12,548 nucleotides of DNA from DATAYF01 sp036272735 (GCA_036272735.1 DATAYF010000144.1:1-12548), one strand, 5' to 3'. Counted from the first letter of the stretch, positions 1 through 6,468 are shown. The notes: a model not told the origin generated them from the letters alone. Made by a program: numbers and translations.

Positions 1-13
1 GCCGCCTCTTTTC

Positions 14-42
14 TTGCGTTTTTGGAACGCCTGTGCTAACAT
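14..42 (+). promoter_or_regulatory. Predicted sigma-70-type promoter for the structured RNA
   Basis: A TTGCGT -35-like hexamer (14-19) is separated by 17 bp from TAACAT (37-42). The bases just before the -10 are TGC, which gives an extended -10 (TGn). Transcription would be expected to start near 47-50, which is where the first long stem of the downstream RNA begins. A small inverted repeat (GCGTT 16-20 / AACGC 26-30) overlaps the -35 and spacer and could be an operator or an unrelated upstream hairpin. The hexamers are only partial consensus matches (3/6 and 4/6); the call rests on spacing, the extended -10 and the fit to the RNA 5' end. Confidence 0.45.
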
Positions 43-46
43 AAAA

Positions 47-231
47 GTGGAGGCTCAGGCACTCTGGTTCACCAGAGAGAGACGGTTCGCCTCCACGGGA
101 CCTTTCCAACAGAACGGTCGGGTTCCCATCGAGAAACCGCGATGGGGGAAAACGTTCTCGGTCGAGGGATAACGCTCTTCGCTCGGCATGCTGGGTGAGG
201 ACGGGCGTCTTGTCAGAACGCCCTGTTGTAT
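47..231 (+). ncRNA. Candidate structured non-coding RNA, family not recognised
   Basis: This stretch has no convincing ORF but folds into nested perfect stems. Stem 1 is GTGGAGGC (47-54) with GCCTCCAC (89-96), enclosing a CTCTGG/CCAGAG hairpin (62-67 / 72-77) with a TTCA loop. A second domain stacks GACC (99-102) with GGTC (160-163), AGAACG (111-116) with CGTTCT (153-158), and CCCATCG (125-131) with CGATGGG (140-146). A last hairpin (203-223) is followed by a moderately T-rich run. A promoter lies immediately upstream. No coding gene follows on this strand for 8 kb, so a free-standing RNA is more likely than a cis leader. It does not match what I know of 6S, tmRNA, RNase P, SRP RNA, T-box or common riboswitches. 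A transposon-associated guide RNA or another orphan class cannot be excluded. Confidence 0.45.
203..231. terminator. Hairpin between the RNA and the convergent operon end, possible terminator
   Basis: GGGCGT (203-208) pairs perfectly with ACGCCC (218-223) around a 9-nt loop. On the plus strand it is followed by TGTTGTAT, a weak U-run, so it could end the structured RNA. On the minus strand the hairpin begins 11 nt after the SnoaL-like stop codon and could also end the operon, although no U-run follows there. Confidence 0.4.
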
Positions 232-234
232 CGG

Positions 235-702
235 TCAGTGAAACCAAAGCGGGCATTCCGCAAGGGAGACCAGAGCTGCGGCCGAGGCCAGATACAAGCC
301 CCTGCCTTCACGCATGGGGTATCTGACTATGGGTACGATCTGCCGGATCACGGTCAGGTGGTCATAAGTTCCCTGCTGGCGCCAGATCTGCTCTTCTTTG
401 AGCACAAAGACACTCTTCCCTGGAGACTGAAAGGGCTTGCCGCCCAAACCCAGGACCCGGGGACCAATCCCGCTTGCTATCCAGGTCACTTCAAAGGTAT
501 CCTCTTCGCGCCTATTGGTCGTCTGCTCTGTATAGGCAATAGTTGGCGTGCTGCGGAAGCGCCAGCGAAACCAGTTCTCGATCTGGCTCTTGCCACGGCG
601 TGGACCAGGCATACCACTATCAAATAGCTCGCCCTCCACCGCATAGAGAGCCACCAGGGCCCCCCCATCGTGCGCGTTGAAGGCCGTAATCCACTGCCGC
701 AC
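235..702 (-). CDS. SnoaL-like / NTF2-fold protein (ketosteroid-isomerase superfamily)
   Basis: The 155-residue product has the look of a SnoaL-like NTF2-fold protein. The N-terminal helix pattern (R-Q-W-I-T-A-F-N-A-H-D, then ALVALYA) is typical, followed by a FDSG segment, an aromatic ENWFRWRF helix and a C-terminal beta sheet ending around YDHLTVIRQI. Such proteins are cyclases, isomerases, hydroxylases or non-catalytic partners acting on polyketide- or steroid-like substrates; the substrate cannot be read here. It is the last gene of the minus-strand operon. The start is uncertain: GTG at 702 is the only usable start in frame, has no Shine-Dalgarno sequence, and lies just after a flavoprotein relic in another frame. 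The native 5' end may therefore have been lost at a deletion junction. About 30 residues after the conserved fold (PIVRYP to the end) look unlike the family and may be read-through. Confidence 0.7.
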   Translation of the reverse strand: MRQWITAFNAHDGGALVALYAVEGELFDSGMPGPRRGKSQIENWFRWRFRSTPTIAYTEQTTNRREEDTFEVTWIASGIGPRVLGLGGKPFQSPGKSVFVLKEEQIWRQQGTYDHLTVIRQIVPIVRYPMREGRGLYLASAAALVSLAECPLWFH

Positions 703-713
703 TGATAGACCCG

Positions 714-851
714 AAAGGTCATCGCCGGGCCAATGGTGGACCCGGGCCTGGGCTACAGATGACCCATGACCGAAGCCGTCGTATTACCCGCCGCGCAGAG
801 ACCCGCGATAGGTGTGCCATCAGAGCGCAGGACGCGCACGCGTTTATCGGG
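714..851 (-). pseudogene. C-terminal relic of a FAD-dependent ketosteroid-dehydrogenase-like flavoprotein
   Basis: Translating this gap on the minus strand gives VLRSDGTPIAGLCAAGN, then TTASVMGHL, an in-frame TAG (753-755), then PRPGSTIGPAMTF. This is the C-terminal FAD-binding signature of the fumarate reductase / 3-ketosteroid-delta1-dehydrogenase family, whose members typically read GLYAAGN...MG..YPGPGATIGPAMTF. The TAG stands where the family has Tyr. Only about 46 codons survive. The rest of a protein normally near 500 residues is missing upstream, where the SDR gene ends, and homology stops abruptly after MTF, where the SnoaL-like gene begins. It is therefore a deletion scar inside the operon. 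The family match is from recognition, not a search; a related FAD_binding_2 dehydrogenase is possible. Confidence 0.65.
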
Positions 852-897
852 AACGGCGGGCAAAATTGAAGATAACGAGTATGATTGTCAGGCCAGA

Positions 898-1662
898 TTA
901 ACCGGCCAGCCACCCATTGTCCACAGCAAGAATTGCTCCATTGATGTAGCTGGCATCGTTGGAAGCCAGGAACGCAATGGCCGCTGCGAGCTCTTCTGGA
1001 TGAGCTATGCGAGATGGAGCCGAGCCTTTCATAAAGGGCATAATTCTGGCAAGACCCGCCTCGCTTGGCATCCCTTTCCCGACTCCAATAGCCGTTGCCA
1101 CCGCACCGGGACAGACCGCATTGCAGCGAATACCGCGTTCTCCATAATGAAAGGCAATACTTCGGGTGAGTCCCACAACGCCATGTTTGGAAACCGTATA
1201 GGACGTGCCGGCTGCACCTCCGCGTAATCCTGCTTCTGAAGCCGTGTTGACGATGCTCCCTCCTCCCTGTTCCAGCATGAGAGGAATAGCCCGGCGGCAG
1301 GCAAGAAACGGTCCATAGAGGTTGATTGCTAGCACCTGTTCCCATAACTCCAGCGGGACTTCTGCTGCGGGCATCATGCGATCCATAATCCCCGCGTTGT
1401 TGCAGAGAATATCCAGGCGTCCGTACGTGGAGGTCGCTGTACCGAGCATGCGTTCCACCTCTGCGTCGGTAGAGATGTTCGCCACACAACCAGTGACCCT
1501 CCCGCCCTGTGTTTGCAGGTCCGTGACAACCCTGTGAAGCGCTTCTTCAACGATATCGACGGCGACGACGGCAGCGCCTTCAGCCACCAGCTGTTGTATC
1601 AGAGCAAGACCGATGCCGGAAGCGGCACCTGTGACCAGCGCAACGTGATTCTCAAAGCGCAT
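898..1662 (-). CDS. Short-chain dehydrogenase/reductase (classical SDR)
   Basis: The 254-residue product has the usual classical SDR length and all key elements. These are the TGAASGIG dinucleotide motif (11-18), Asp36 at the end of beta-2 (points to NAD(H) preference), NNAG (88-91), Asn114, Ser142, and Tyr155-x3-Lys159 of the catalytic tetrad. It ends in a typical INGAILAVDNGW segment. It is probably a soluble cytoplasmic alcohol or hydroxysteroid-like dehydrogenase; the substrate is unknown. An ATG 60 nt upstream is in frame, but AAGGAG lies 6 nt before the ATG at 1662, and the extra residues do not look like SDR. The gene follows the hydrolase after a 115-nt gap that holds a strong hairpin, and precedes the flavoprotein relic. 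Oxidation of an alcohol made by the operon's P450 is a natural role (inference). Confidence 0.92.
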   Translation of the reverse strand: MRFENHVALVTGAASGIGLALIQQLVAEGAAVVAVDIVEEALHRVVTDLQTQGGRVTGCVANISTDAEVERMLGTATSTYGRLDILCNNAGIMDRMMPAAEVPLELWEQVLAINLYGPFLACRRAIPLMLEQGGGSIVNTASEAGLRGGAAGTSYTVSKHGVVGLTRSIAFHYGERGIRCNAVCPGAVATAIGVGKGMPSEAGLARIMPFMKGSAPSRIAHPEELAAAIAFLASNDASYINGAILAVDNGWLAG

Positions 1663-1744
1663 GTGAAACTCCTTGGTGTGATTACCCCTACTTCGAGCAT
1701 GACCAGGACGACCGCAAAGCACGAATCACGAGTCGTCCGAACGT

Positions 1745-1771
1745 GGGTGTGAGCAACGCTTGCTCACACCC
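1745..1771. other. Perfect 12-bp intercistronic hairpin
   Basis: GGGTGTGAGCAA (1745-1756) and TTGCTCACACCC (1760-1771) are perfect inverse complements with a CGC loop. The stem begins 6 nt after the hydrolase stop codon. No U-run follows in either direction, so it is more likely an mRNA-stabilising or processing element, or an attenuator, than an intrinsic terminator. Confidence 0.7.
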
Positions 1772-1777
1772 GCTGCC

Positions 1778-2737
1778 TCAGAGAGGCAAGCGCGAGGACG
1801 CAGGAGACAAGGCACGCTTGAGCGCCTGGTCCCGGTCCAATACAAATCGTTGGGAGAGGGCTGCCCTGGGGACGGTTGCGTCCCACGCATGAAATGCACG
1901 TGGGTACACGTGGACCTCGACAGGGATACCAGCGTGGGCGAGCCGCTGCGCGTACTCGACGCTCTCATCGAGAAACACTTCCTGCGAACCCACCGCGATG
2001 TATGTCGGAGGTAGGTTGGTCAGGTCGGTCGCCCGAGATGGCGCGGCGTAGGGCGAAACGTTTGGACCACCCACGGCCTCGCCCAGGTAGGCTCGCCATC
2101 CTTGCTGATCGTCTTGCCGGCTCCACATTGGCGCATTGGCAAACGTCTCACTGGATGCAGTCACATCCCGATCGTCGATCATCGGATAGATGAGCAATTG
2201 GAACGCGACTGGCACCTCGCCGCGATCGCGAGCCAGCAGGGCCAGGCCAGCGGCCAGGCCACCGCCAGCGCTCATGCCACCCACGGCGATCCGAGCGGGA
2301 TCGATTGCGAGCTCAGCAGCATGGGTCGCCATCCGGGTGAGCGCGACATAGCAGTCATCCAGGGGGGCCGGGTAGGGGTGCTCGGGGGCCAGTCTGTACT
2401 CCACCGACACGATCACGCAACCGACCTCCTCAACGAGGTGTTGCGCCATGAGATCGTCCTGCAAGAGCGTGCCAAGGACCATCCCCCCGCCATGCATCCA
2501 CAAGAGACCAGGCAATTCGCCACGGCTCTGAACGGGCCGATAGATACGAATCGGAACCGCTGGCGCGGTTGGTGGTCCAGGGATGGTCCGATCTTCTTTC
2601 GCGACAGAAGGAGCATCAGACATACTGATCAGCATGCCTTTCCCCCGCGCACGTGTCGCCGACAAGTCGTTCCAATCAATCAGGAACGGCCGGAGCGCCA
2701 TCACTAACTCACGATCGTATCGTGGGAAAAGGTTCAT
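1778..2737 (-). CDS. Alpha/beta hydrolase of the hormone-sensitive-lipase (HSL) type
   Basis: The 319-residue product matches HSL-type esterases in length and motif order. It has the oxyanion-hole HGGG (82-85), the YRLAPEHPYP segment (114-123), the nucleophile elbow GMSAG with Ser156, a probable acid Asp257 (FLDESVEYAQRL) and His283 (AFHAWD). The elbow has Met where most relatives have Asp (GDSAG), a tolerated variant. Expected activity is hydrolysis of carboxylic esters or lactones in the cytoplasm; no signal peptide is seen. GGGAGA precedes the ATG by a normal distance, and only 18 nt separate this gene from the P450 stop, so co-transcription is likely. In a P450 operon it could open an ester or lactone formed on, or carried by, the substrate (inference). 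Confidence 0.9.
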   Translation of the reverse strand: MNLFPRYDRELVMALRPFLIDWNDLSATRARGKGMLISMSDAPSVAKEDRTIPGPPTAPAVPIRIYRPVQSRGELPGLLWMHGGGMVLGTLLQDDLMAQHLVEEVGCVIVSVEYRLAPEHPYPAPLDDCYVALTRMATHAAELAIDPARIAVGGMSAGGGLAAGLALLARDRGEVPVAFQLLIYPMIDDRDVTASSETFANAPMWSRQDDQQGWRAYLGEAVGGPNVSPYAAPSRATDLTNLPPTYIAVGSQEVFLDESVEYAQRLAHAGIPVEVHVYPRAFHAWDATVPRAALSQRFVLDRDQALKRALSPASSRLPL

Positions 2738-2755
2738 TGGTGCTTCTCCCTCGTG

Positions 2756-4009
2756 TTACCATGTCACCGGCAAGTGCGCTGGTCCAAAAGTGGCTGTGTC
2801 GTCCGGACGCCAGGGCACCTCTGGAGGGGAAACCGCCAGGTGGACCCCTGGCCATCGCTGAAGCAGCGTGCTCCACAGAACCCGTAACTCCATGCGCGCG
2901 ATCTGCTGGCCCAGGCAGGCGTGAATGCCTCGGCCAAAACTCACCATGGGATTGACTTCCCGATCAAAATCGACCTCTCTGCCATGAGGAAAGACCGACT
3001 CGTCCCGGTTCGCCGCGAGGATATCGAGCATCATGACTTCTCCCGTCTGGATCGTGGTTCCGCTCAGCGTGACGTCGCTGCGCGCAATGCGTGGTCGCCC
3101 TAAGCCAATCGGCGTGATGCGCAAGATCTCTTCAGTGGCGGAGGCCACGCGTGCCGGGTCATCCAGACGCTCGCGCAACTGCGCAAGCAAATCGGGACGC
3201 TGCAAGAGGATGAAGGCGGAGTTGGTAAACGTGGTGCTCACCGTCTCAAAGCCAGCCGCGACGAGCCCTGCGGCAAACGCCAGCATTTCGTGCTGGCTGA
3301 GCACCTCATCGCCCTGTTCATACGCTTTCACCAGGGTGCCAAGCACCGTGTTCCCAGGCTGCTCGCGCTCTTGCTCAACCAGGGGGAGCAGATACGCTGC
3401 CATCTGCTTTCTCTGCTCCTGGTGTTCCTCTTTTGAGAGGGTCGTAGAGACCGCGGTCTTGCCCCACTGGCGGAACAGCGGTTCATCTTCGCGCGGCACA
3501 CCGAGCATGTCGCAGATGACCGTCATCGGCGTCTGAATGGCGTAGTCTTCAAACAGATCTGCCGGGGGACCTGAGCGCTCCATGGCATCGACGAGCGTAT
3601 TGGTGACCTCCACCACACGCGGGGCCAGGTCATTGGCGGCTTTGACCGTGAACGCCTGGGTCACGAGACGACGCGTCTGATTGTGGCGGGCATCGGACAC
3701 GCTGAACAGGGAAGGCGTCTCACCTCCGCTTCCCACGACTCTGCCGGCTTCCCGGCGGGGGACATCCCCATCGGATGCCTGAATCACGCCACATTGCGGA
3801 TCGGTCCATGCCTTCACGACATCCTCATGCCGGGTTAACAGGTACGCATCTCCGCCAAAGGGCATATGAACCCGTGCGACCGGGCACGTTTCACGCAAAC
3901 GGTCATAGATGGCGGGACATTCCAGGCTCTGGTCAGCAAAGGGGAAGGGGTACGCAGGGATCTCTTCCTGCTTGCTTTCATTGGTCGGTGTCAGTTGTTC
4001 ATTCCTCAT
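2756..4009 (-). CDS. Cytochrome P450, class I bacterial type
   Basis: The 417-residue product is a soluble bacterial-length P450. The heme-binding loop is FGRGIHACLG (358-367) with Cys365 as the iron ligand. The I-helix shows AAGFET (251-256) with the acid/alcohol pair Glu255-Thr256. The K-helix ExxR is Glu294-Arg297, and the C-helix has H109-x3-R113. It should hydroxylate or otherwise oxidise a hydrophobic substrate using electrons from the ferredoxin and reductase encoded just upstream in the same operon. A longer reading from 4081 adds 24 residues, but GAGGAG lies just before the ATG at 4009, which gives a typical N-terminus. A 153-nt gap with several hairpins separates it from the ferredoxin gene. 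The subfamily and substrate cannot be named from sequence alone. Confidence 0.95.
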   Translation of the reverse strand: MRNEQLTPTNESKQEEIPAYPFPFADQSLECPAIYDRLRETCPVARVHMPFGGDAYLLTRHEDVVKAWTDPQCGVIQASDGDVPRREAGRVVGSGGETPSLFSVSDARHNQTRRLVTQAFTVKAANDLAPRVVEVTNTLVDAMERSGPPADLFEDYAIQTPMTVICDMLGVPREDEPLFRQWGKTAVSTTLSKEEHQEQRKQMAAYLLPLVEQEREQPGNTVLGTLVKAYEQGDEVLSQHEMLAFAAGLVAAGFETVSTTFTNSAFILLQRPDLLAQLRERLDDPARVASATEEILRITPIGLGRPRIARSDVTLSGTTIQTGEVMMLDILAANRDESVFPHGREVDFDREVNPMVSFGRGIHACLGQQIARMELRVLWSTLLQRWPGVHLAVSPPEVPWRPDDTATFGPAHLPVTW

Positions 4010-4097
4010 CTGGGTACTCCTCTCTGGACGCGCGATCAGTTCAAGATTGGCGGCGTGCTTGCCGTGTCGAAACGTTCTCACAAACGTGAGGCATGGT

Positions 4098-4156
4098 GCA
4101 GAACATACCGGTTCTGCCGGGTTATCACATCGCTGGCCCCGGCTCGCGGGCCAGCG
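4098..4156. other. Two perfect hairpins between ferredoxin and P450 genes
   Basis: CGCTGGCCC (4131-4139) pairs with GGGCCAGCG (4148-4156) around an 8-nt loop; the stem starts 6 nt after the ferredoxin stop codon. Next on the minus strand GCAGAAC (4098-4104) pairs with GTTCTGC (4111-4117). A weaker ACGTT/AACGT pair lies nearer the P450. None has a following U-run. They could tune the ferredoxin to P450 expression ratio or protect the upstream transcript (inference). Confidence 0.6.
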
Positions 4157-4162
4157 GGACGA

Positions 4163-4405
4163 TCACATCTCCTCATCATTGGTGGTCAGCGTGAGTTCGG
4201 AGAGATCACCTTCCTCTTCCACCACAAACACCTGGGAAGGACACGCTGCAACCGCCTGCTGCACCTTCTTGAGGAGATCCAGGGAAGGATGTTCCTGAAG
4301 AATCTCCACGGTGCCATCGCTCTCGCGCTGGCCAAATGCCTGGCTACAGGCCAGGACACAGGCTCCACTGGCAATGCATCGATTGGTCAAGGCCGTCACT
4401 TTCAT
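4163..4405 (-). CDS. Small ferredoxin, [3Fe-4S]/[4Fe-4S] single-cluster type, P450 partner
   Basis: The 80-residue acidic protein has the single-cluster ferredoxin pattern of P450 redox partners: Cys10-x5-Cys16 and Cys55-Pro. Ser13 occupies the position that is Cys in [4Fe-4S] proteins (CIASGAC), so a [3Fe-4S] cluster is expected. An additional Cys20, four residues after Cys16, corresponds to the non-ligand Cys seen in some [3Fe-4S] ferredoxins. The tail is rich in Glu and Asp, suited to docking. The ATG at 4405 is preceded by GAAAGGA; an in-frame start at 4513 would overlap the reductase gene and adds basic sequence foreign to the family. It lies 37 nt after the reductase gene and before the P450, so it should carry electrons from one to the other. 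Confidence 0.9.
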   Translation of the reverse strand: MKVTALTNRCIASGACVLACSQAFGQRESDGTVEILQEHPSLDLLKKVQQAVAACPSQVFVVEEEGDLSELTLTTNDEEM

Positions 4406-4442
4406 GGCTTTTGCATTCCTTTCACATACGTGTTTTCCTGAT

Positions 4443-5687
4443 TTAAAAAATGCCAGATGCATGGTGCGCTTCTTCAAGAATCGGTCTGACTCCCTGGTAC
4501 GCTGTCTGCCCATCTAGTAACTGGTTTCGATACGACAGGAGTTGTTTCGGGCTATTCCAGCCCAGGACCGCGACGGGGCATTCGCCTTCTTCATAGTAGG
4601 CGGCGACGAAGCGACCCTCGTGCAGCGCTCCCTCAACGATCCGCAGTGCTGCACTACGGGAGGCGAATCCATACATCTGGATCTTCACGTCGAATTGATC
4701 ACTCCAGAAGAAAGGGACCGGTGCGAAGGGCTGCCGCTCGCCAAGGAGGATCTTTGCGACCGCTTGGCCCTGTTCGGTGGCATTCATGCGATGTTCCAGA
4801 CGCACATGCCGCTTAAGGCGTGGATGGTACCAGTTGGCCACATCTCCTGCGGCATAGATGCCTGGGGCGGCTTCACAAAACGCGTTACACACAATGCCGT
4901 TTTGCAGCGTCAGCCCACTTCCTTCCAGCCAGCCAACGTTGGGCTGGGCTCCGATCGCGACCAGCATGACATCTGCTGGCAGCATGGTCCCATCCTGCAA
5001 CTCAACTCCTGTAACCACTCCTCCCATGCCCTGCGCCTCTCTGCCGATCAGACGACGGACCCCGATCCCGTTGCGCAAACACACCCCGTGGGCAGTCTGC
5101 AGGTGCATCACCCGTTCCCCCATCGTTCTCCCGAGGGGTCCCTCCAGGCAAACAGGCAATGGCTCGATCACCTCGACCTCCAGGCCCAACTGGTGTGCCG
5201 TCGCGGCTGCCTCTAATCCCAGAAAGCCACCACCAACGACGACCAGCCGTTTCCCTGCTGCGAGCGTCTGGCGCAAAGCGAGCGCCTCATTGAGCGTGCG
5301 CAGGACAAAAATCCCTTGTAGATTCTGCCCTGAGGCCAGGGAACGAGGTGACAAACCGGTCGCGATGACCGCTGCGTCAAACTCCAACAACTTCCCATCG
5401 GAAAGTTCGACGCGGTGCCCTGCGATATCCAGGTGGGTTGCTTCCACGCCATGAGACCAATCAAGGGCCAGCCTCTCCAGCGCGGCTGGCGAACGCAGAT
5501 GCACTTTCTCAGGGGCCCAGGTGCCGGCAAGGACTTGTTTGGACAAAGGGGGACGATCATAGGGAAGGGTGTGCTCTGCATGCACCATCATGATCTTGCC
5601 CCCAAATCCAAACCGTCGCAGTGACTCTGCAGTCGTGAGACCGGCGGCGCCTGCACCGATAATTACAATCTTGTCGAGATGCTTCAT
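4443..5687 (-). CDS. FAD-dependent NAD(P)H:ferredoxin reductase
   Basis: The 414-residue protein is a pyridine-nucleotide-disulfide-oxidoreductase-fold flavoprotein like the reductases of class I P450 and ring-hydroxylating systems. It has the FAD motif GAGAAG (11-16), the PYDRPPLSK block (42-50), ATG (109-111), the NAD-binding VGGGFLGLE (151-159), GDVA (281-284), and the C-terminal FFWSDQF block (326-332) typical of this reductase group. Glu175 at the end of the NAD-domain beta-2 strand suggests NADH rather than NADPH. It should oxidise NADH and reduce the neighbouring ferredoxin. An in-frame ATG 66 nt upstream adds a lysine/arginine-rich stretch not expected in the family; AAAGGAAACAGGAG precedes the chosen ATG at 5687. 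It is the first enzyme gene after the TetR gene, with a 69-nt gap. Confidence 0.95.
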   Translation of the reverse strand: MKHLDKIVIIGAGAAGLTTAESLRRFGFGGKIMMVHAEHTLPYDRPPLSKQVLAGTWAPEKVHLRSPAALERLALDWSHGVEATHLDIAGHRVELSDGKLLEFDAAVIATGLSPRSLASGQNLQGIFVLRTLNEALALRQTLAAGKRLVVVGGGFLGLEAAATAHQLGLEVEVIEPLPVCLEGPLGRTMGERVMHLQTAHGVCLRNGIGVRRLIGREAQGMGGVVTGVELQDGTMLPADVMLVAIGAQPNVGWLEGSGLTLQNGIVCNAFCEAAPGIYAAGDVANWYHPRLKRHVRLEHRMNATEQGQAVAKILLGERQPFAPVPFFWSDQFDVKIQMYGFASRSAALRIVEGALHEGRFVAAYYEEGECPVAVLGWNSPKQLLSYRNQLLDGQTAYQGVRPILEEAHHASGIF

Positions 5688-5756
5688 CTCCTGTTTCCTT
5701 TTCTTCCTGGCTCGTTTATCCTTCATTGCTTGCTGGTGATGAGCCGCTCCCAAAGA

Positions 5757-6365
5757 TTATGGTTCGGCTTTCCCCGTGAACAATGTCAGCAGGGAATGAG
5801 CGAGTCGATGCGCCAGCTCATCGAGGGAGCTATGCGTCCCCAGGAGATCGGTGGCACTGACGAACGCGCCCATGATCATGACTGCGGCCATGTCCTGGTC
5901 GAGATCTTTGCGGAAGACGCCAGCCTGGACTCCGTAGTTGAGCAGATCTTTGGGGATTTCCAGAAACTGGATGCGCACGCTTTGTCCATAGGAAGGGTTC
6001 AGCAATTTCGTCAGCCGAGGATCACGTATCACAGCGAAGAGTGGCCGATAGTGTTGTTGTACGTGAAGTCCCGCAGACACGAGAGCCTGCAGGGCCGCAC
6101 AAGGGTCATCAGCGTAAGATGCCTGCGTGGCGCGCAGTTGTGTGAGGGTGTCCTCAACAGCGTGTTGCACAATTGCACGCAGGAGATCCTCGCGATTGGC
6201 AAAATGCCCATACAGGGTGCCCACCCCAAGATGGGCCTGCGCGGCGACCTCATTCATTTCGAGTTCCAGCCCACGTTCGGCAAAAACCGACCGGGCCGCC
6301 TCCAGAATACGCGCGTGATTGGTCACGGCATCCGCGCGTTTGGTCGATCCCTTCACATACTCCAT
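5757..6365 (-). CDS. TetR-family transcriptional regulator, likely controls the P450 operon
   Basis: The 202-residue product has the TetR layout. An N-terminal DNA-binding domain includes a helix-turn-helix around residues 36-56 (MNEVAAQAHLGVGTLYGHF, then NREDLL), and a less conserved helical ligand-binding domain follows. TetR proteins are usually repressors released by a small molecule, often the pathway substrate. GGGAG lies before the ATG at 6365; an in-frame ATG at 6398 has a poor ribosome binding site and adds 11 residues. The gene is the first after a perfect sigma-70 promoter, and a palindrome directly beside the -10 box is a natural TetR operator. Autoregulation and repression of all downstream genes is therefore the simplest reading (inference). 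Confidence 0.92.
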   Translation of the reverse strand: MEYVKGSTKRADAVTNHARILEAARSVFAERGLELEMNEVAAQAHLGVGTLYGHFANREDLLRAIVQHAVEDTLTQLRATQASYADDPCAALQALVSAGLHVQQHYRPLFAVIRDPRLTKLLNPSYGQSVRIQFLEIPKDLLNYGVQAGVFRKDLDQDMAAVMIMGAFVSATDLLGTHSSLDELAHRLAHSLLTLFTGKAEP

Positions 6366-6423
6366 GCTCTTTTGCTCCCTTTGGTAAGAGGTTGCCATCC
6401 TAAAGAGACGATGGTACTCAAAA

Positions 6424-6439
6424 TCGAATTCTCATTCGA
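6424..6439. promoter_or_regulatory. Probable TetR operator palindrome
   Basis: TCGAAT (6424-6429) and ATTCGA (6434-6439) are perfect inverse complements spaced by TCTC, a 16-bp dyad of a size typical for TetR operators. It directly abuts the -10 hexamer and covers the expected transcription start near 6433, so a bound repressor would block RNA polymerase. Confidence 0.65.
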
Positions 6440-6468
6440 ATTATACCTCTCTGGAAAACACGTGTCAA
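6440..6468 (-). promoter_or_regulatory. Perfect consensus sigma-70 promoter of the P450 operon
   Basis: On the minus strand TTGACA (6463-6468) is followed by exactly 17 bp and TATAAT (6440-6445). Both hexamers match the consensus at all six positions and the spacer is optimal. It points at the TetR gene 75 nt away and, beyond it, the whole set of oxidative genes. Such a strong promoter combined with an adjacent dyad suggests tight repression when uninduced. Confidence 0.85.

Noticed and set aside
47..231. Glycine riboswitch, suggested by CTCAGGC and CTCTGG
   Set aside because: The core glycine-aptamer elements and their spacing are missing, and no gene follows on that strand.
226..627. Plus-strand ORF of 133 codons opposite the SnoaL-like gene
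   Set aside because: It has no ribosome binding site or recognisable motif; the minus-strand frame matches a known fold.
719..1489. Long minus-strand ORF of 256 codons overlapping the SDR gene
   Set aside because: It has low-complexity Arg/Ser/Gly-rich sequence without family features, and the SDR frame over the same bases carries all catalytic motifs.
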